In this document: positions 42,483 to 50,946 of the stretch, piece after piece | How the letters are laid out: each line of letters opens with the position of its first letter | Position numbering within the stretch: the stretch's first letter is position 1 | DNA from: Chloroflexota bacterium | GTDB lineage: Bacteria > Chloroflexota > Anaerolineae > J036 > Brachytrichaceae | Length of the DNA stretch: 64,000 bases | Assembly: GCA_023488685.1 (NCBI GenBank) | Contig: JAMDDR010000433.1 | Location: 1 to 64,000 of the forward strand | Direction of reading: 5' to 3' | Position numbers and translations under genes: made by a program | The notes under the pieces: model-generated | Databases searched by the model: none | Seen by the model: only the letters and a program-made list of their open reading frames with translations | Told to the model about the DNA's origin: nothing

Positions 42483-42556
42483 GGTGCCCTTAGCTCAATT
42501 GGCAGAGCGCTTGACTGTGGCTCAAGAGGTTACGGGTTCGAGACCCGTAGGGCACC
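42483..42556 (+). tRNA. tRNA-His (anticodon GTG)
   Basis: Cloverleaf with acceptor GTGCCCT/AGGGCAC plus G-1 opposite C73, the extra pair specific to histidine tRNAs. D arm GCTC/GAGC, anticodon stem CTTGA/TCAAG with loop CTGTGGC (anticodon GTG), T arm ACGGG/CCCGT with TTCGAGA. The 3' CCA is not encoded. Confidence 0.96.
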
Positions 42557-42562
42557 TGCGAT

Positions 42563-42599
42563 GAACTCGGTGTTCGCCCAGAACACCGGGTTCTTTTTT
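42563..42599 (+). terminator. Rho-independent terminator of tRNA-His
   Basis: GAACTCGGTGTTC and GAACACCGGGTTC pair over 13 bp (one wobble) around GCCCA, followed by TTTTTT (42594-42599). The T-run overlaps the stop codon of the convergent C45 gene. Confidence 0.93.
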
Positions 42600-43704
42600 A
42601 TGAGGGTGCCGCGGCCGGGAGCGCCGCCATCTCTGGCGGCTGGCCCAGTGGGGGCACTTCCTCGTATGGGGTGTGGCAGGGGGCACCCGGTGCATATTGA
42701 ATGCGCCGGCTGGATAGTTCGGCCACACATGACCACAGTGTTGTCAACGACCCACTCAACCCACACACAGGCACGGTGCGGTCGGCCATGATGCTGCGCG
42801 CGTGATCGAGCAATAGATCGACACCAGTCATGCCGGCTGGCACGGTTGGCGCGGCGGTCAGTTTCTGCAACCGGCACGTCGAATTGGTGAGGATACGGTT
42901 GCCCTGCAGCGCACGCATGTCGGGATGGCGGTAGTGGTTGGTTGCCGCGATGACGGCACCATCTGCCGTCAGGACTCGCGTGTGGCGAGGGTCAGCTTCG
43001 ACGACAAATGCTTCGTGTGCGTCGGCGACCAGGTAGTTTAACGAACTTAAATGTGGCATACGGGTAAGCGTGTCCACTGCCTGGCGCGCGGTCGAACACA
43101 ACTCCAGCGCCAGTCGTCCGACCAGGTGGAATGGCACACCAGGTTTCACCACATCTGGGGTGTCAGTCATCACGACGTGTAATGAGACGAACAACCCATG
43201 CTGATTGATGCCGTCATAACGCCCACATGGCACGCCACCGCGTGCCCCGATCGTGGCATGGCCGGATTGTGGCTGCATGCGAATGCGCTGGCGGCGTGTT
43301 TGCAGCGGCCAGTAGTCATAGTTGCGACCGATGATGGCACGGCCATTGACGTGCCAGGCAAATGTAGAACAACCTTCCGCGCCCAGCCTGAAACGCGCCT
43401 TCAGGTTGACGCGGCAGCTCTGTTGCCACAGCAGATCCCGATCCCAGTGTTGTGCGCCGGCGTACGTGTCAAACTCATCCATGAGGGGGGCATGCATGGC
43501 TCGCACGACGGCCGCGCATTCGCGTGTGAATGACAATGATGCCGGCGGCGCCCACCACGGTTGCATCACAAAAGGTGGGTCTTGCGCGCCGAGCATGGCG
43601 CCGGCCTCGGCGTGGCTGCCGCGCAAGTCGAAATAGCGATAGTCGGGCGATTCTGGAGAATAAGGGCGCGACGAATCGTGGGGTGAAGCTGGCGATAGTC
43701 CCAT
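42598..43704 (-). CDS. C45 family autoproteolytic acyltransferase/hydrolase
   Basis: A 368-residue Ntn-type hydrolase of the acyl-CoA:6-aminopenicillanate acyltransferase (C45) group. The likely nucleophile is the cysteine of EGCSTFAW (about residue 111), which would become N-terminal after self-cleavage. Supporting segments are GRNYDYWP, GINQHGLFVSLH and ATNHYRHPDM. Natural substrates are probably N-acyl amides or peptides. It shares its 3' end with the tRNA terminator. Confidence 0.82.
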   Translation of the reverse strand: MGLSPASPHDSSRPYSPESPDYRYFDLRGSHAEAGAMLGAQDPPFVMQPWWAPPASLSFTRECAAVVRAMHAPLMDEFDTYAGAQHWDRDLLWQQSCRVNLKARFRLGAEGCSTFAWHVNGRAIIGRNYDYWPLQTRRQRIRMQPQSGHATIGARGGVPCGRYDGINQHGLFVSLHVVMTDTPDVVKPGVPFHLVGRLALELCSTARQAVDTLTRMPHLSSLNYLVADAHEAFVVEADPRHTRVLTADGAVIAATNHYRHPDMRALQGNRILTNSTCRLQKLTAAPTVPAGMTGVDLLLDHARSIMADRTVPVCGLSGSLTTLWSCVAELSSRRIQYAPGAPCHTPYEEVPPLGQPPEMAALPAAAPS

Positions 43705-43723
43705 GACGTTGGAGGTTGGACGA

Positions 43724-46270
43724 TTACTTCTGGCGAGCGTTCAAGACGCGCTTGGCCTCAAAGACGTTACGCACGTGACTGAGGCGGTTAAGCGTGGAGG
43801 CGACGTTGCCGCTGCTTGAAAGCTCTGTCTTGAGCCACACCGTCACTTCGGCCACTTTGGGGTCGGTGTGGATGATCTTGACGTCGAGGATATTGACGCC
43901 CTGGTCGGCCAGCACGCCGGACAGATCGTGCAGCAGGCCGGGCCGGTCAATCGCGGTCACCAGGAACTGCACCGGGTAGGTGTCCTGCGGGCCACCCCCG
44001 TAGACCACCTCGATCAGCCGCTCAGGCTCAGCGTTTGCGATGTTGCGACAATCGCGGTGATGCACCTTGATCCCCTGTCCCCGTGTGATGTAGCCGATGA
44101 CGGGGTCGCTCGGTAGCGGCGTACAACACGGCGCGACATTCACCAGCAACCCGTTCACGCCGGCAACGTGCCACCCCGTCTGTTTTTCCTTCTCGGGCGC
44201 CTGCTGGCGTAGGAAATTGGGCACGATGCTGGCCAGGCTGGTCTGCTCGCGTTCCTTTTGCCGGCGGCGTTCCTCATCCAGGATACGTCCTGAGATGCTG
44301 CTGATGGAGATGGTGCCGTAGCCTACTTTTTCCAGGAAGTCGTCCGCCTTATCCTTCTCGACTTTGAATAGTTTGTAGATGTCATCCAGGGTCATCCAGT
44401 TGGTGACGCTAAGCCGTTTCAATTCGCGCTCGATCATTTCCTTCCCGGCGGCCTTGTTCTGCTCACGATCCTGCTTGCGGAACCATTGGCGGATCTTGCT
44501 CTTGGCGTTGGCCGTAGCGACGTAGCTGGGGTCATGTAGCCAGTCGCGGCTGGGTGTCGCATTTGACTTGGAGATGATTTCGACCTGGTCACCGTTGCGC
44601 AGGCGATAGGTGAGCGGCTGGAATAAGCCATTTACACGCGCACCGCGGCAATGGTTACCCAGGTCAGTGTGGATATGGAAGGCAAAGTCCAACACTGTCG
44701 AGCCATTCGGCAGTTCCAGCAGCTTCCCCTTCGGCGTAAAGCAGAACACGGTGTCTTTGAAGTGATCCTGCTTCAGGGCGTCCACGAACGATGTGGCATC
44801 TTCCTCCGCACTACTGATCGAGCGAATCGCGTCGCGCAACGTGTCCAGCTTCTTCTGATAATCCTCGTTGAGGGGTGCGGATTCTTTATAAAGCCAGTGC
44901 GCGGCGATACCGAACTCGGCCGCCTTGTGCATCGAGCGCGTGCGGATCTGCACTTCCAGCGGCTGGCCGTCGTCGGCGATGACAGCGGTGTGGAGACTCT
45001 GGTAGTGATTGTCTTTGGGGACTGCGATGTAGTCGTCGAACTCGCCCGGAACCGGCTTCCAGATGCGATGCACAACACCCAACACCATATAACAGGTCTG
45101 CACTGCAGGATCCGCGCGCAGCTTGTCGCGCGCCGCCAACTTGCGCTGGCGCTCGTCCACAGGCGCAATGTCTTGCGCGTCCTCGCCGGCCTGGTCAAAA
45201 GCGATCAGCGTATCGACGATGCTGTGGTCCACATCATGTTCGGCGGCTGTGCCGTTGCCGTTCCCGTTGACAGGCAAGCGATGACCGTTCTCTGAGGCGC
45301 TCCTGGGGGCCGCCGCCTCTGCGATGGCCGACGGCTCATCGTCGATGATGACGCGAATGGCGCGCAGGTCATTGAGTTGATCGAATGAGCGCTTCTTCAT
45401 CTGCATCTTGCGGGCGATGCTGTGGATTTGTTTGGCACGCCCGGTGATTTGCACGTGGGTGATGCCAAATTCTTTCAACTCGTTCGCCAACTTGGCGATA
45501 TAGTGCTTGATCTGTGCATCGCGTTCCTGGGCACCCGCAGCCAGCAGGCTGCGGATGTAGTTGTACCCGTCGGGATCGGCGTAGCGGAAACCGAGGTCCT
45601 CAAGCTCCGTTTTCCATTCCCAGATACCCAGGCGGCTTGCGAGGGGAGCGTATATCTCCAATGTCTCGCGGGCGATTTTGCGCTGCCGATCGGCCGGGAG
45701 CGCCTCCAGTGTGCGCATATTGTGCAGCCGGTCGGCCATCTTGATGAGCACGACGCGCACATCCTTGACGATGCCCAGCATCATCTTGCGCAACGATTCT
45801 GCCTCACGATCCGTGCGATAGGTGAACGTGGCAGGTTCTTCGGCCCGTGAGTCAGCGGCACGCGCATTTGTGAGGGTCGCGATCTCGGCATCGGATTTGG
45901 GTTCGAACTCCGGTTTGCTGCTCTCGCGCTTACTCAATTTGGTGACGGCGTCGACCAGGTTCGCGACTTCCTCACCGAATTGTTCGCGAATGTTGTCCAG
46001 CGTGATGCTGGTGTCTTCGACCACATCGTGCAACAAAGCCGCCGTGATGGTTGTGGCGTCGAGTTTCAGCGAACCGAGGATGCCTGCCACTGCAAGCGGG
46101 TGAGTGATGTAGGGTTCGCCGGTAGATCGTTTCTGGTTGATATGAGCGGCTTCGGCTACACGGTAGGCACGCAGAATAAGTTCGAGTGCTGCCCTGTCGC
46201 AACGGGGCGACAGTGAAGTCAACAGCTCCTCAACCGACTCTATCGTGGTCGTCGCAACATCTTCCGACAT
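43724..46270 (-). CDS. Bifunctional (p)ppGpp synthetase/hydrolase (Rsh, RelA/SpoT) with two insertions
   Basis: About 848 residues. HD hydrolase with HDVVED (about 82-87), synthetase with GRAKQIHSIARKM and EFDDYIAVPKDNHYQSLHT, then TGS (VFCFTPKGKLLELPNGSTVLDFA) and C-terminal ACT (VTAIDRPGLLHDLSGVLADQG) domains. Both catalytic sites look intact. Two insertions are absent from ordinary Rsh proteins: about 40 residues in the HD domain after TKLSK (115-156) and about 75 in the synthetase domain (312-387), rich in N, G, A, E. ATG 46270 is used; TTG 46303 is a longer option. Usual family length is near 740. Confidence 0.93.
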   Translation of the reverse strand: MSEDVATTTIESVEELLTSLSPRCDRAALELILRAYRVAEAAHINQKRSTGEPYITHPLAVAGILGSLKLDATTITAALLHDVVEDTSITLDNIREQFGEEVANLVDAVTKLSKRESSKPEFEPKSDAEIATLTNARAADSRAEEPATFTYRTDREAESLRKMMLGIVKDVRVVLIKMADRLHNMRTLEALPADRQRKIARETLEIYAPLASRLGIWEWKTELEDLGFRYADPDGYNYIRSLLAAGAQERDAQIKHYIAKLANELKEFGITHVQITGRAKQIHSIARKMQMKKRSFDQLNDLRAIRVIIDDEPSAIAEAAAPRSASENGHRLPVNGNGNGTAAEHDVDHSIVDTLIAFDQAGEDAQDIAPVDERQRKLAARDKLRADPAVQTCYMVLGVVHRIWKPVPGEFDDYIAVPKDNHYQSLHTAVIADDGQPLEVQIRTRSMHKAAEFGIAAHWLYKESAPLNEDYQKKLDTLRDAIRSISSAEEDATSFVDALKQDHFKDTVFCFTPKGKLLELPNGSTVLDFAFHIHTDLGNHCRGARVNGLFQPLTYRLRNGDQVEIISKSNATPSRDWLHDPSYVATANAKSKIRQWFRKQDREQNKAAGKEMIERELKRLSVTNWMTLDDIYKLFKVEKDKADDFLEKVGYGTISISSISGRILDEERRRQKEREQTSLASIVPNFLRQQAPEKEKQTGWHVAGVNGLLVNVAPCCTPLPSDPVIGYITRGQGIKVHHRDCRNIANAEPERLIEVVYGGGPQDTYPVQFLVTAIDRPGLLHDLSGVLADQGVNILDVKIIHTDPKVAEVTVWLKTELSSSGNVASTLNRLSHVRNVFEAKRVLNARQK

Positions 46271-46445
46271 GGCCTGTGCGCTTAGGTTTACTCTATCCAC
46301 CAATCCGATTATTAAGATACCTCAAACGATACAATTATCTTATCACCGGCAACCGTGAAGCATAATAAACCATAATTATAGCTCACTATTCTTAACAAGC
46401 ATTTATCCAGTGTGAATGGATGTATCAAGGGGATAAAGTAAAGTA

Positions 46446-46474
46446 ATGGAGCACTTCACACGTAAGTGCTCCAT
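46446..46474 (-). terminator. Terminator after the SHMT-GcvT gene
   Basis: ATGGAGCACTT and AAGTGCTCCAT (46446-46456, 46464-46474) are perfect complements around a 7-base loop, 28 bases past the stop codon; on the minus strand a T-rich tail (TACTTTACTTTA) follows. Confidence 0.7.
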
Positions 46475-46501
46475 CCACAGCCTGACTGTTGAAGCCCAGC
46501 T

Positions 46502-49500
46502 TTATTTCTTTTTCGGGAAGCGCGTTAAGACGGTAGCCGCATCTGGGACGATTGTTCTACTGCCCAACGGGGCAAGCGTAGTGAGCGGTTGGGGCATGCG
46601 CTCGGGGAGCGCCATGACGCTGATTGGCGTGCCCTCTTTTGCCCCCACCGATTGTTCCAACACCGCCATGCCCAACAGGTACCCTTCACTATCCAGTGCG
46701 CACGAGGTGACGGTGCCAATGACGCGGCCACGGTTATCGAGGACGGGGTCACCGAGTTTTGGCACACGCACACCCTTCTCGTTCATGCGGAAGCGAGAGA
46801 GTTTGATCCCGGACTTGGCCGCTTGACGATAATACGCGGTTTTGCCGACGAAGAAAGGCTTGTAAGACTTCACGTATCCGGCAAAACCGATATGGTAAGG
46901 TGCGAGGTTCAGCGGCCCGGCCAGTTCGTGACCGTACAGCGGCAGGCCGGCCTCGGTGCGCGTGCTATCACGCGCGGCCAGACCAGCAGGCTTTACGCCG
47001 AACGGCTCACCTGCCTTGAGGAGGGTATTCCATAGCTCGACGACATGGTTGGGGTGGACAAAAATCTCATAGCCGAAAGATTCACCGGTGTATCCAGTGC
47101 GCGAAACATACACGTCGATCCCATCCAGCATGGTGTGTGTGATCCCGGTGCGGGGCAGGTCCTGCAGTGGATCGTCGCTGAGCGACAGCAGGGTCTTGAG
47201 AGAGGCGGGGCCTTGCAGGGCAATATCCACTCGCATGTCCTGGCCGGACGCTGGGTCACGCAGATCGCGCAATCGGCACTGTATGCCAAGCGCCTGGCCG
47301 GCCGCCTGCAACCAGGCCCAATCCTTGTCGTTATTCGACGCGTTTACGACCACCAGGTAGCATTCCTGCCCAACCCGGTAGATCATGATGTCGTCGATCA
47401 CATTGCCGCCGGCGTCCAGGAGGTAAGCGTATTGCGAACTGCCGACTTTGATGTCATACACGTCGTTCGTCGTCACTGCTTCGAGGAACGCGCGCGAATT
47501 CGGCCCAGCGGCTTCAAGGACGCCCATGTGGCTGACATCGAATAACCCTGCCGTCTTGCGCACTGCTGCGTGCTCTTCACTGACGGACGAATACCAGACT
47601 GGCATCTCCCAACCTGCGAAAGGCACGAGTTTGGCGCCCATCTGTTTGTGCGTGTTGTAAAGGGCGGTGCGTTGGAGCGATGAGGGAGATTGGGGGGATT
47701 GGAGATTGCGGGCCAGAGTACTGGCCGAGATTAGAGATTGGATATTGGGGATCGTCGATTGTTTATCAGAGGCATTGGGTAGATTGTGCTTGCCAATGAA
47801 GTACGGTTTCTGATAAGCGATACTGCTGTTGTCGAATTCGACTGGCAACGCGCTGGTGTCGAAGCCATCGGCACTGGCTACCTTGACCACTACCGGGCCG
47901 GGCAGCTTGGCGCGCGGGTCCTGGTTATCAAACAGGACATAGCCATCTGACAGCGCACGTAACCATTGCGTGACGCGGGTCGCTTTGTTCGACGGCACGG
48001 CGATGCGGTATGCCGCACCGGTGTTGAGGACGATGGCGGGCGACATCGGCGTGCCGTTGCGCTCCAACACCCAGGTGAGTTGGGTATCCTCCACCTCCAG
48101 CGCATTGACATCGCTCGTGACGGCATACTGCAGGAAGTCGCGGGCATTGTTGCCACTGATGTCGAGTGCCGTCAAGTTCTCGGAGTTTTCTGGAATCGCA
48201 GCGGGTTGCCCATTCAGCGACGTCCATACGTGCGGGTAGCCGTCCTGGGGCGCAGCGGCGTCTACGCCGGCTTTCTGGCAGAGGGTGCTAATGCGTTGAG
48301 CCCCTTCGACCAATCTATCAAAATCGACTTTGGCGCGGAACGCGGTCGCGTGAGGGCTGACGATGGTATGGGGCCGGGCGGATTTCAGGATGGAGGCGAC
48401 GACGCTCGCGATCTCGTACATGTCGGCTTCCTGCAAACCGCGCTGTGTGACCCAGGGCGTGCCGAAGCGCAATGCACTCGGGCGTGTGGCGTCGCGGTCG
48501 CCTGGAATGGTATTGCGGTTACACACGATATTGGCAATATCGAGGATGCGCGCAGCAGCATCGCCCATGAGTGGTTCCGATTTGGTCCCGGCGATGGACT
48601 TGCAGTCCAGTAGCACCATATGAGTGTCCGTACCGCCGTGTACCACGCGCAGGCCATTGTCTTTGAACCCCTGTGCGAGCGCTTTTGCATTCGTCACAAT
48701 CTGGCGTTGCAGTAGCTTGAACTCGGGCCGCTGCGCCAGCCTGAAGGCGACGGCAATCCCGGCAATCTTGTTCATGTGGGGGCCGCCCTGTTCGCCGGGG
48801 AAGACAGCACGGTCGATCTTGCGCGCCACCTCTTCGTCGAGCGTGACAATCACCGCACCCCGTGGTCCCAACAATGTCTTATGCGTCGTAAAGGTGGTCA
48901 CGTGCGCTACGCCCACCGGGTTGGGGTATACGCCGGCAATTGCCAGGCCGACCACGTGCGAAATATCGGCCAGTAAGTACGCGCCACAGGCATCCGCGAT
49001 CTCGCGGAACTTTTTGAGATCCGGAGCCCACGGATAGGATGTGTAACCGGCAATGATCATGCGAGGCTTTTCACGCATCGCGGTGTTGTAGATGGCATCG
49101 TAGTCGAGTAACTCGGTCTTCTCATCGACGTGATAGAACACCATGCGGTGATGTCGACCGCTATGGTTCACCGGGCTGCCGTGTGACAGGTGACCGCCGT
49201 GTAGCAGATCCAGCCCCATAACCGTGTCACCCTCGTTCACCAACGCTTCGTATACAGCGGTATTGGCAACGGCACCCGAGAGCGGCTGTACGTTCAGGTA
49301 CACCTGGTCGGGTGTCATTCCGGCGGGGCAGAATAACTCGGCGCCGCGTCTCTTGGCCAGCGTCTCAAGGACATTGCAGTATTCCACGCCCTTGTAGTAG
49401 CGGCGGTCAGCGTAGCGCCGGAAGTAGGCGAGCTGTTCGTCGTAATTGACCAGCTCCTCCTCCGTCAGGCCATGCATGTCTGGGTGCGGGTAACCTTCGG

Positions 49501-49672
49501 CGTACAGGTTCTGCAAGACGGATCCCTCGGCTTCACGAACGGCTGCTGGCGCGGAAGACTCGCTGGGTATCATGATGAGCTTGGCGAATTGGCGTGCGTG
49601 CTCGTGTTGGATCAACTCAGCTACGGCAGGGTCGAGTGCCGCCAGGTCGCCACGGATGAGAAAATCAGACAA
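46502..49672 (-). CDS. glyA-gcvT: Serine hydroxymethyltransferase - degenerate GcvT - aminomethyltransferase fusion
   Basis: A 1056-residue polypeptide. Residues 1-440: SHMT with the PLP lysine in TTFTTHKTLLGPRG (K265) and HGGHLSHGS. Residues about 488-628: a shortened GcvT-like module (ALDISGNNARDFLQYAVTSDV, QKPYFIGKHN). Residues 635-668: low-complexity linker from a DNA repeat. Residues 669-1056: complete GcvT (VPFAGWEMPVWY, LFDVSHMGVLEAAG, YKPFFVGKTAYYR). SHMT makes serine from glycine and methylene-THF; GcvT releases methylene-THF from the glycine-cleavage H protein. Joined, both could channel the C1 unit. Start is TTG (49672) with GAGGAG 9 bases upstream. No gcvH or gcvP is in the window. 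Confidence 0.95.
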   Translation of the reverse strand: MSDFLIRGDLAALDPAVAELIQHEHARQFAKLIMIPSESSAPAAVREAEGSVLQNLYAEGYPHPDMHGLTEEELVNYDEQLAYFRRYADRRYYKGVEYCNVLETLAKRRGAELFCPAGMTPDQVYLNVQPLSGAVANTAVYEALVNEGDTVMGLDLLHGGHLSHGSPVNHSGRHHRMVFYHVDEKTELLDYDAIYNTAMREKPRMIIAGYTSYPWAPDLKKFREIADACGAYLLADISHVVGLAIAGVYPNPVGVAHVTTFTTHKTLLGPRGAVIVTLDEEVARKIDRAVFPGEQGGPHMNKIAGIAVAFRLAQRPEFKLLQRQIVTNAKALAQGFKDNGLRVVHGGTDTHMVLLDCKSIAGTKSEPLMGDAAARILDIANIVCNRNTIPGDRDATRPSALRFGTPWVTQRGLQEADMYEIASVVASILKSARPHTIVSPHATAFRAKVDFDRLVEGAQRISTLCQKAGVDAAAPQDGYPHVWTSLNGQPAAIPENSENLTALDISGNNARDFLQYAVTSDVNALEVEDTQLTWVLERNGTPMSPAIVLNTGAAYRIAVPSNKATRVTQWLRALSDGYVLFDNQDPRAKLPGPVVVKVASADGFDTSALPVEFDNSSIAYQKPYFIGKHNLPNASDKQSTIPNIQSLISASTLARNLQSPQSPSSLQRTALYNTHKQMGAKLVPFAGWEMPVWYSSVSEEHAAVRKTAGLFDVSHMGVLEAAGPNSRAFLEAVTTNDVYDIKVGSSQYAYLLDAGGNVIDDIMIYRVGQECYLVVVNASNNDKDWAWLQAAGQALGIQCRLRDLRDPASGQDMRVDIALQGPASLKTLLSLSDDPLQDLPRTGITHTMLDGIDVYVSRTGYTGESFGYEIFVHPNHVVELWNTLLKAGEPFGVKPAGLAARDSTRTEAGLPLYGHELAGPLNLAPYHIGFAGYVKSYKPFFVGKTAYYRQAAKSGIKLSRFRMNEKGVRVPKLGDPVLDNRGRVIGTVTSCALDSEGYLLGMAVLEQSVGAKEGTPISVMALPERMPQPLTTLAPLGSRTIVPDAATVLTRFPKKK
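47682..47761. repeat. Short tandem repeat region encoding the linker of the fusion protein
   Basis: Units ending in GATT or ATT recur, with a 7-base phase in CGAGATT, AGAGATT, GGATATT, GGGGATC, GTCGATT (47726 on). A palindrome, GGCCAG-AGTA-CTGGCC (47711-47726), sits in the middle. The translated linker is rich in S, Q, N, I and L. Confidence 0.75.
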
Positions 49673-49779
49673 GATGTGTTACTCCTCTTCATGCCATGGC
49701 GATGTTCGCCATGGTGTCGCTTGCGCGATTTTAGCACTCCATGCCGCCCTATTGCCAGGTTGCACACCTCTCCGCACAC

Positions 49780-49800
49780 ATCGATAATCGATAATCGACG
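49780..49800. repeat. Heptanucleotide repeat upstream of pfkA
   Basis: ATCGATA, ATCGATA, ATCGACG in direct succession, between the divergent fusion gene and pfkA. About 30 bases before the pfkA start. Confidence 0.75.
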
Positions 49801-49827
49801 GTATCACATTGAGGTGACATATAACAC

Positions 49828-50802
49828 ATGAAACGGATTGCGGTTTTAACATCAGGCGGCGACGCGCCAGGCATGAACGCGGCTATTCGTGCCGTTACGC
49901 GGTGCGGCATTGCCAAAGGATGGGAGGTATTCGGCGTTCACCAGGGCTACGCGGGGCTCATCGCAGGTGACTTCAGAGCGTTGACCATGCGCGGTGTCAG
50001 CGGCATCTTGCAGCAGGGTGGAACCGTATTGGGCAGCGCACGTTCACAGGAATTCAAGACTGAGGATGGCCGGCTGAAAGCCCTCTGGGAACTGCGCCAG
50101 ATCGATATCGAAGCGGTGGTCATCATCGGCGGCAACGGCTCGCAGACCGGCGCATACGCGCTCTCACAGATGAGTTTCCCGGTGGTTGGCATCGCCTCGA
50201 CGATCGATAACGACCTGGTTGGCAGTGACATCACCATTGGTGTCGATACGGCCTTGAACATTGCGCTGGAAGCCATCGACCGGCTGAAAACCACAGCGTC
50301 GTCGCACCAGCGCGCATTCCTGCTTGAGGTGATGGGGCGTAACTGCGGTTACCTGGCCCTGGCGGCGGGTGTGGCCGGCGGCGCGGAGGCGATCGTCATC
50401 CCTGAGATTGAAATAGAGCCCGAAGAGGTGGTTCAGAGCTTCCGGCGCGCATACGAGAAGGGCAAATCGCATGCCTTCGGCGTCGTGGCCGAAGGTGCGC
50501 GCTATAACGCCGAGAAACTGGTGGCTTATTTCAGCGAACACCAGGCACGCATCGGCTTTGAGCTGCGCACGACGACGCTGGGCCACGTGCAGCGCGGGGG
50601 TGTTCCCACGGCATATGACCGGTTGCTCGCCAGCCGGTTGGGGGCGGGCGCTGTTGCGACATTAGCGCGCGGCGAAACCGGCGTACTCGTCGGCATGATC
50701 AAAGGCGACATCACCACAACGCCGTTGGAACAGGTGATTGGCAAGCAAAAGCCGATCGATCCAGAGCTGTTCGACCTGGCAAAGGTGCTTGACAGGCAAT
50801 GA
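49828..50802 (+). CDS. pfkA: 6-phosphofructokinase (PfkA)
   Basis: A 324-residue group-A phosphofructokinase: KRIAVLTSGGDAPGMNAAIR (nucleotide loop), STIDNDLVGSDITIGVDTA (catalytic D in TIDND), EVMGRNCGYLALAAG and LGHVQRGG. The ATP/PPi-determining motif reads GGNGS where bacterial ATP enzymes have GGDGS. The glycine after it fits ATP use, but the Mg-ligand aspartate is asparagine. It is a glycolytic enzyme next to the serine/glycine module. Confidence 0.93.
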   Translation: MKRIAVLTSGGDAPGMNAAIRAVTRCGIAKGWEVFGVHQGYAGLIAGDFRALTMRGVSGILQQGGTVLGSARSQEFKTEDGRLKALWELRQIDIEAVVIIGGNGSQTGAYALSQMSFPVVGIASTIDNDLVGSDITIGVDTALNIALEAIDRLKTTASSHQRAFLLEVMGRNCGYLALAAGVAGGAEAIVIPEIEIEPEEVVQSFRRAYEKGKSHAFGVVAEGARYNAEKLVAYFSEHQARIGFELRTTTLGHVQRGGVPTAYDRLLASRLGAGAVATLARGETGVLVGMIKGDITTTPLEQVIGKQKPIDPELFDLAKVLDRQ

Positions 50803-50861
50803 TGCTGGCTATGGCACGCGCCGTCACAGGTAATTCTTAAAGAGCGTTAAGGTGTGTCCCC

Positions 50862-50867
50862 TATAAT
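50862..50867 (+). promoter_or_regulatory. Candidate promoter of the second prenyltransferase
   Basis: TATAAT, with TTAAAG 19 bases upstream as a poor-fit -35, about 80 bases before the start codon. Confidence 0.4.
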
Positions 50868-50946
50868 CGCGCTCAACACGTTTGTGTAAGTTTTCACAAG
50901 CGGAATGGGTTTATTGGTGTATCTGGAAAGGAGAGTGGTGGTTACC

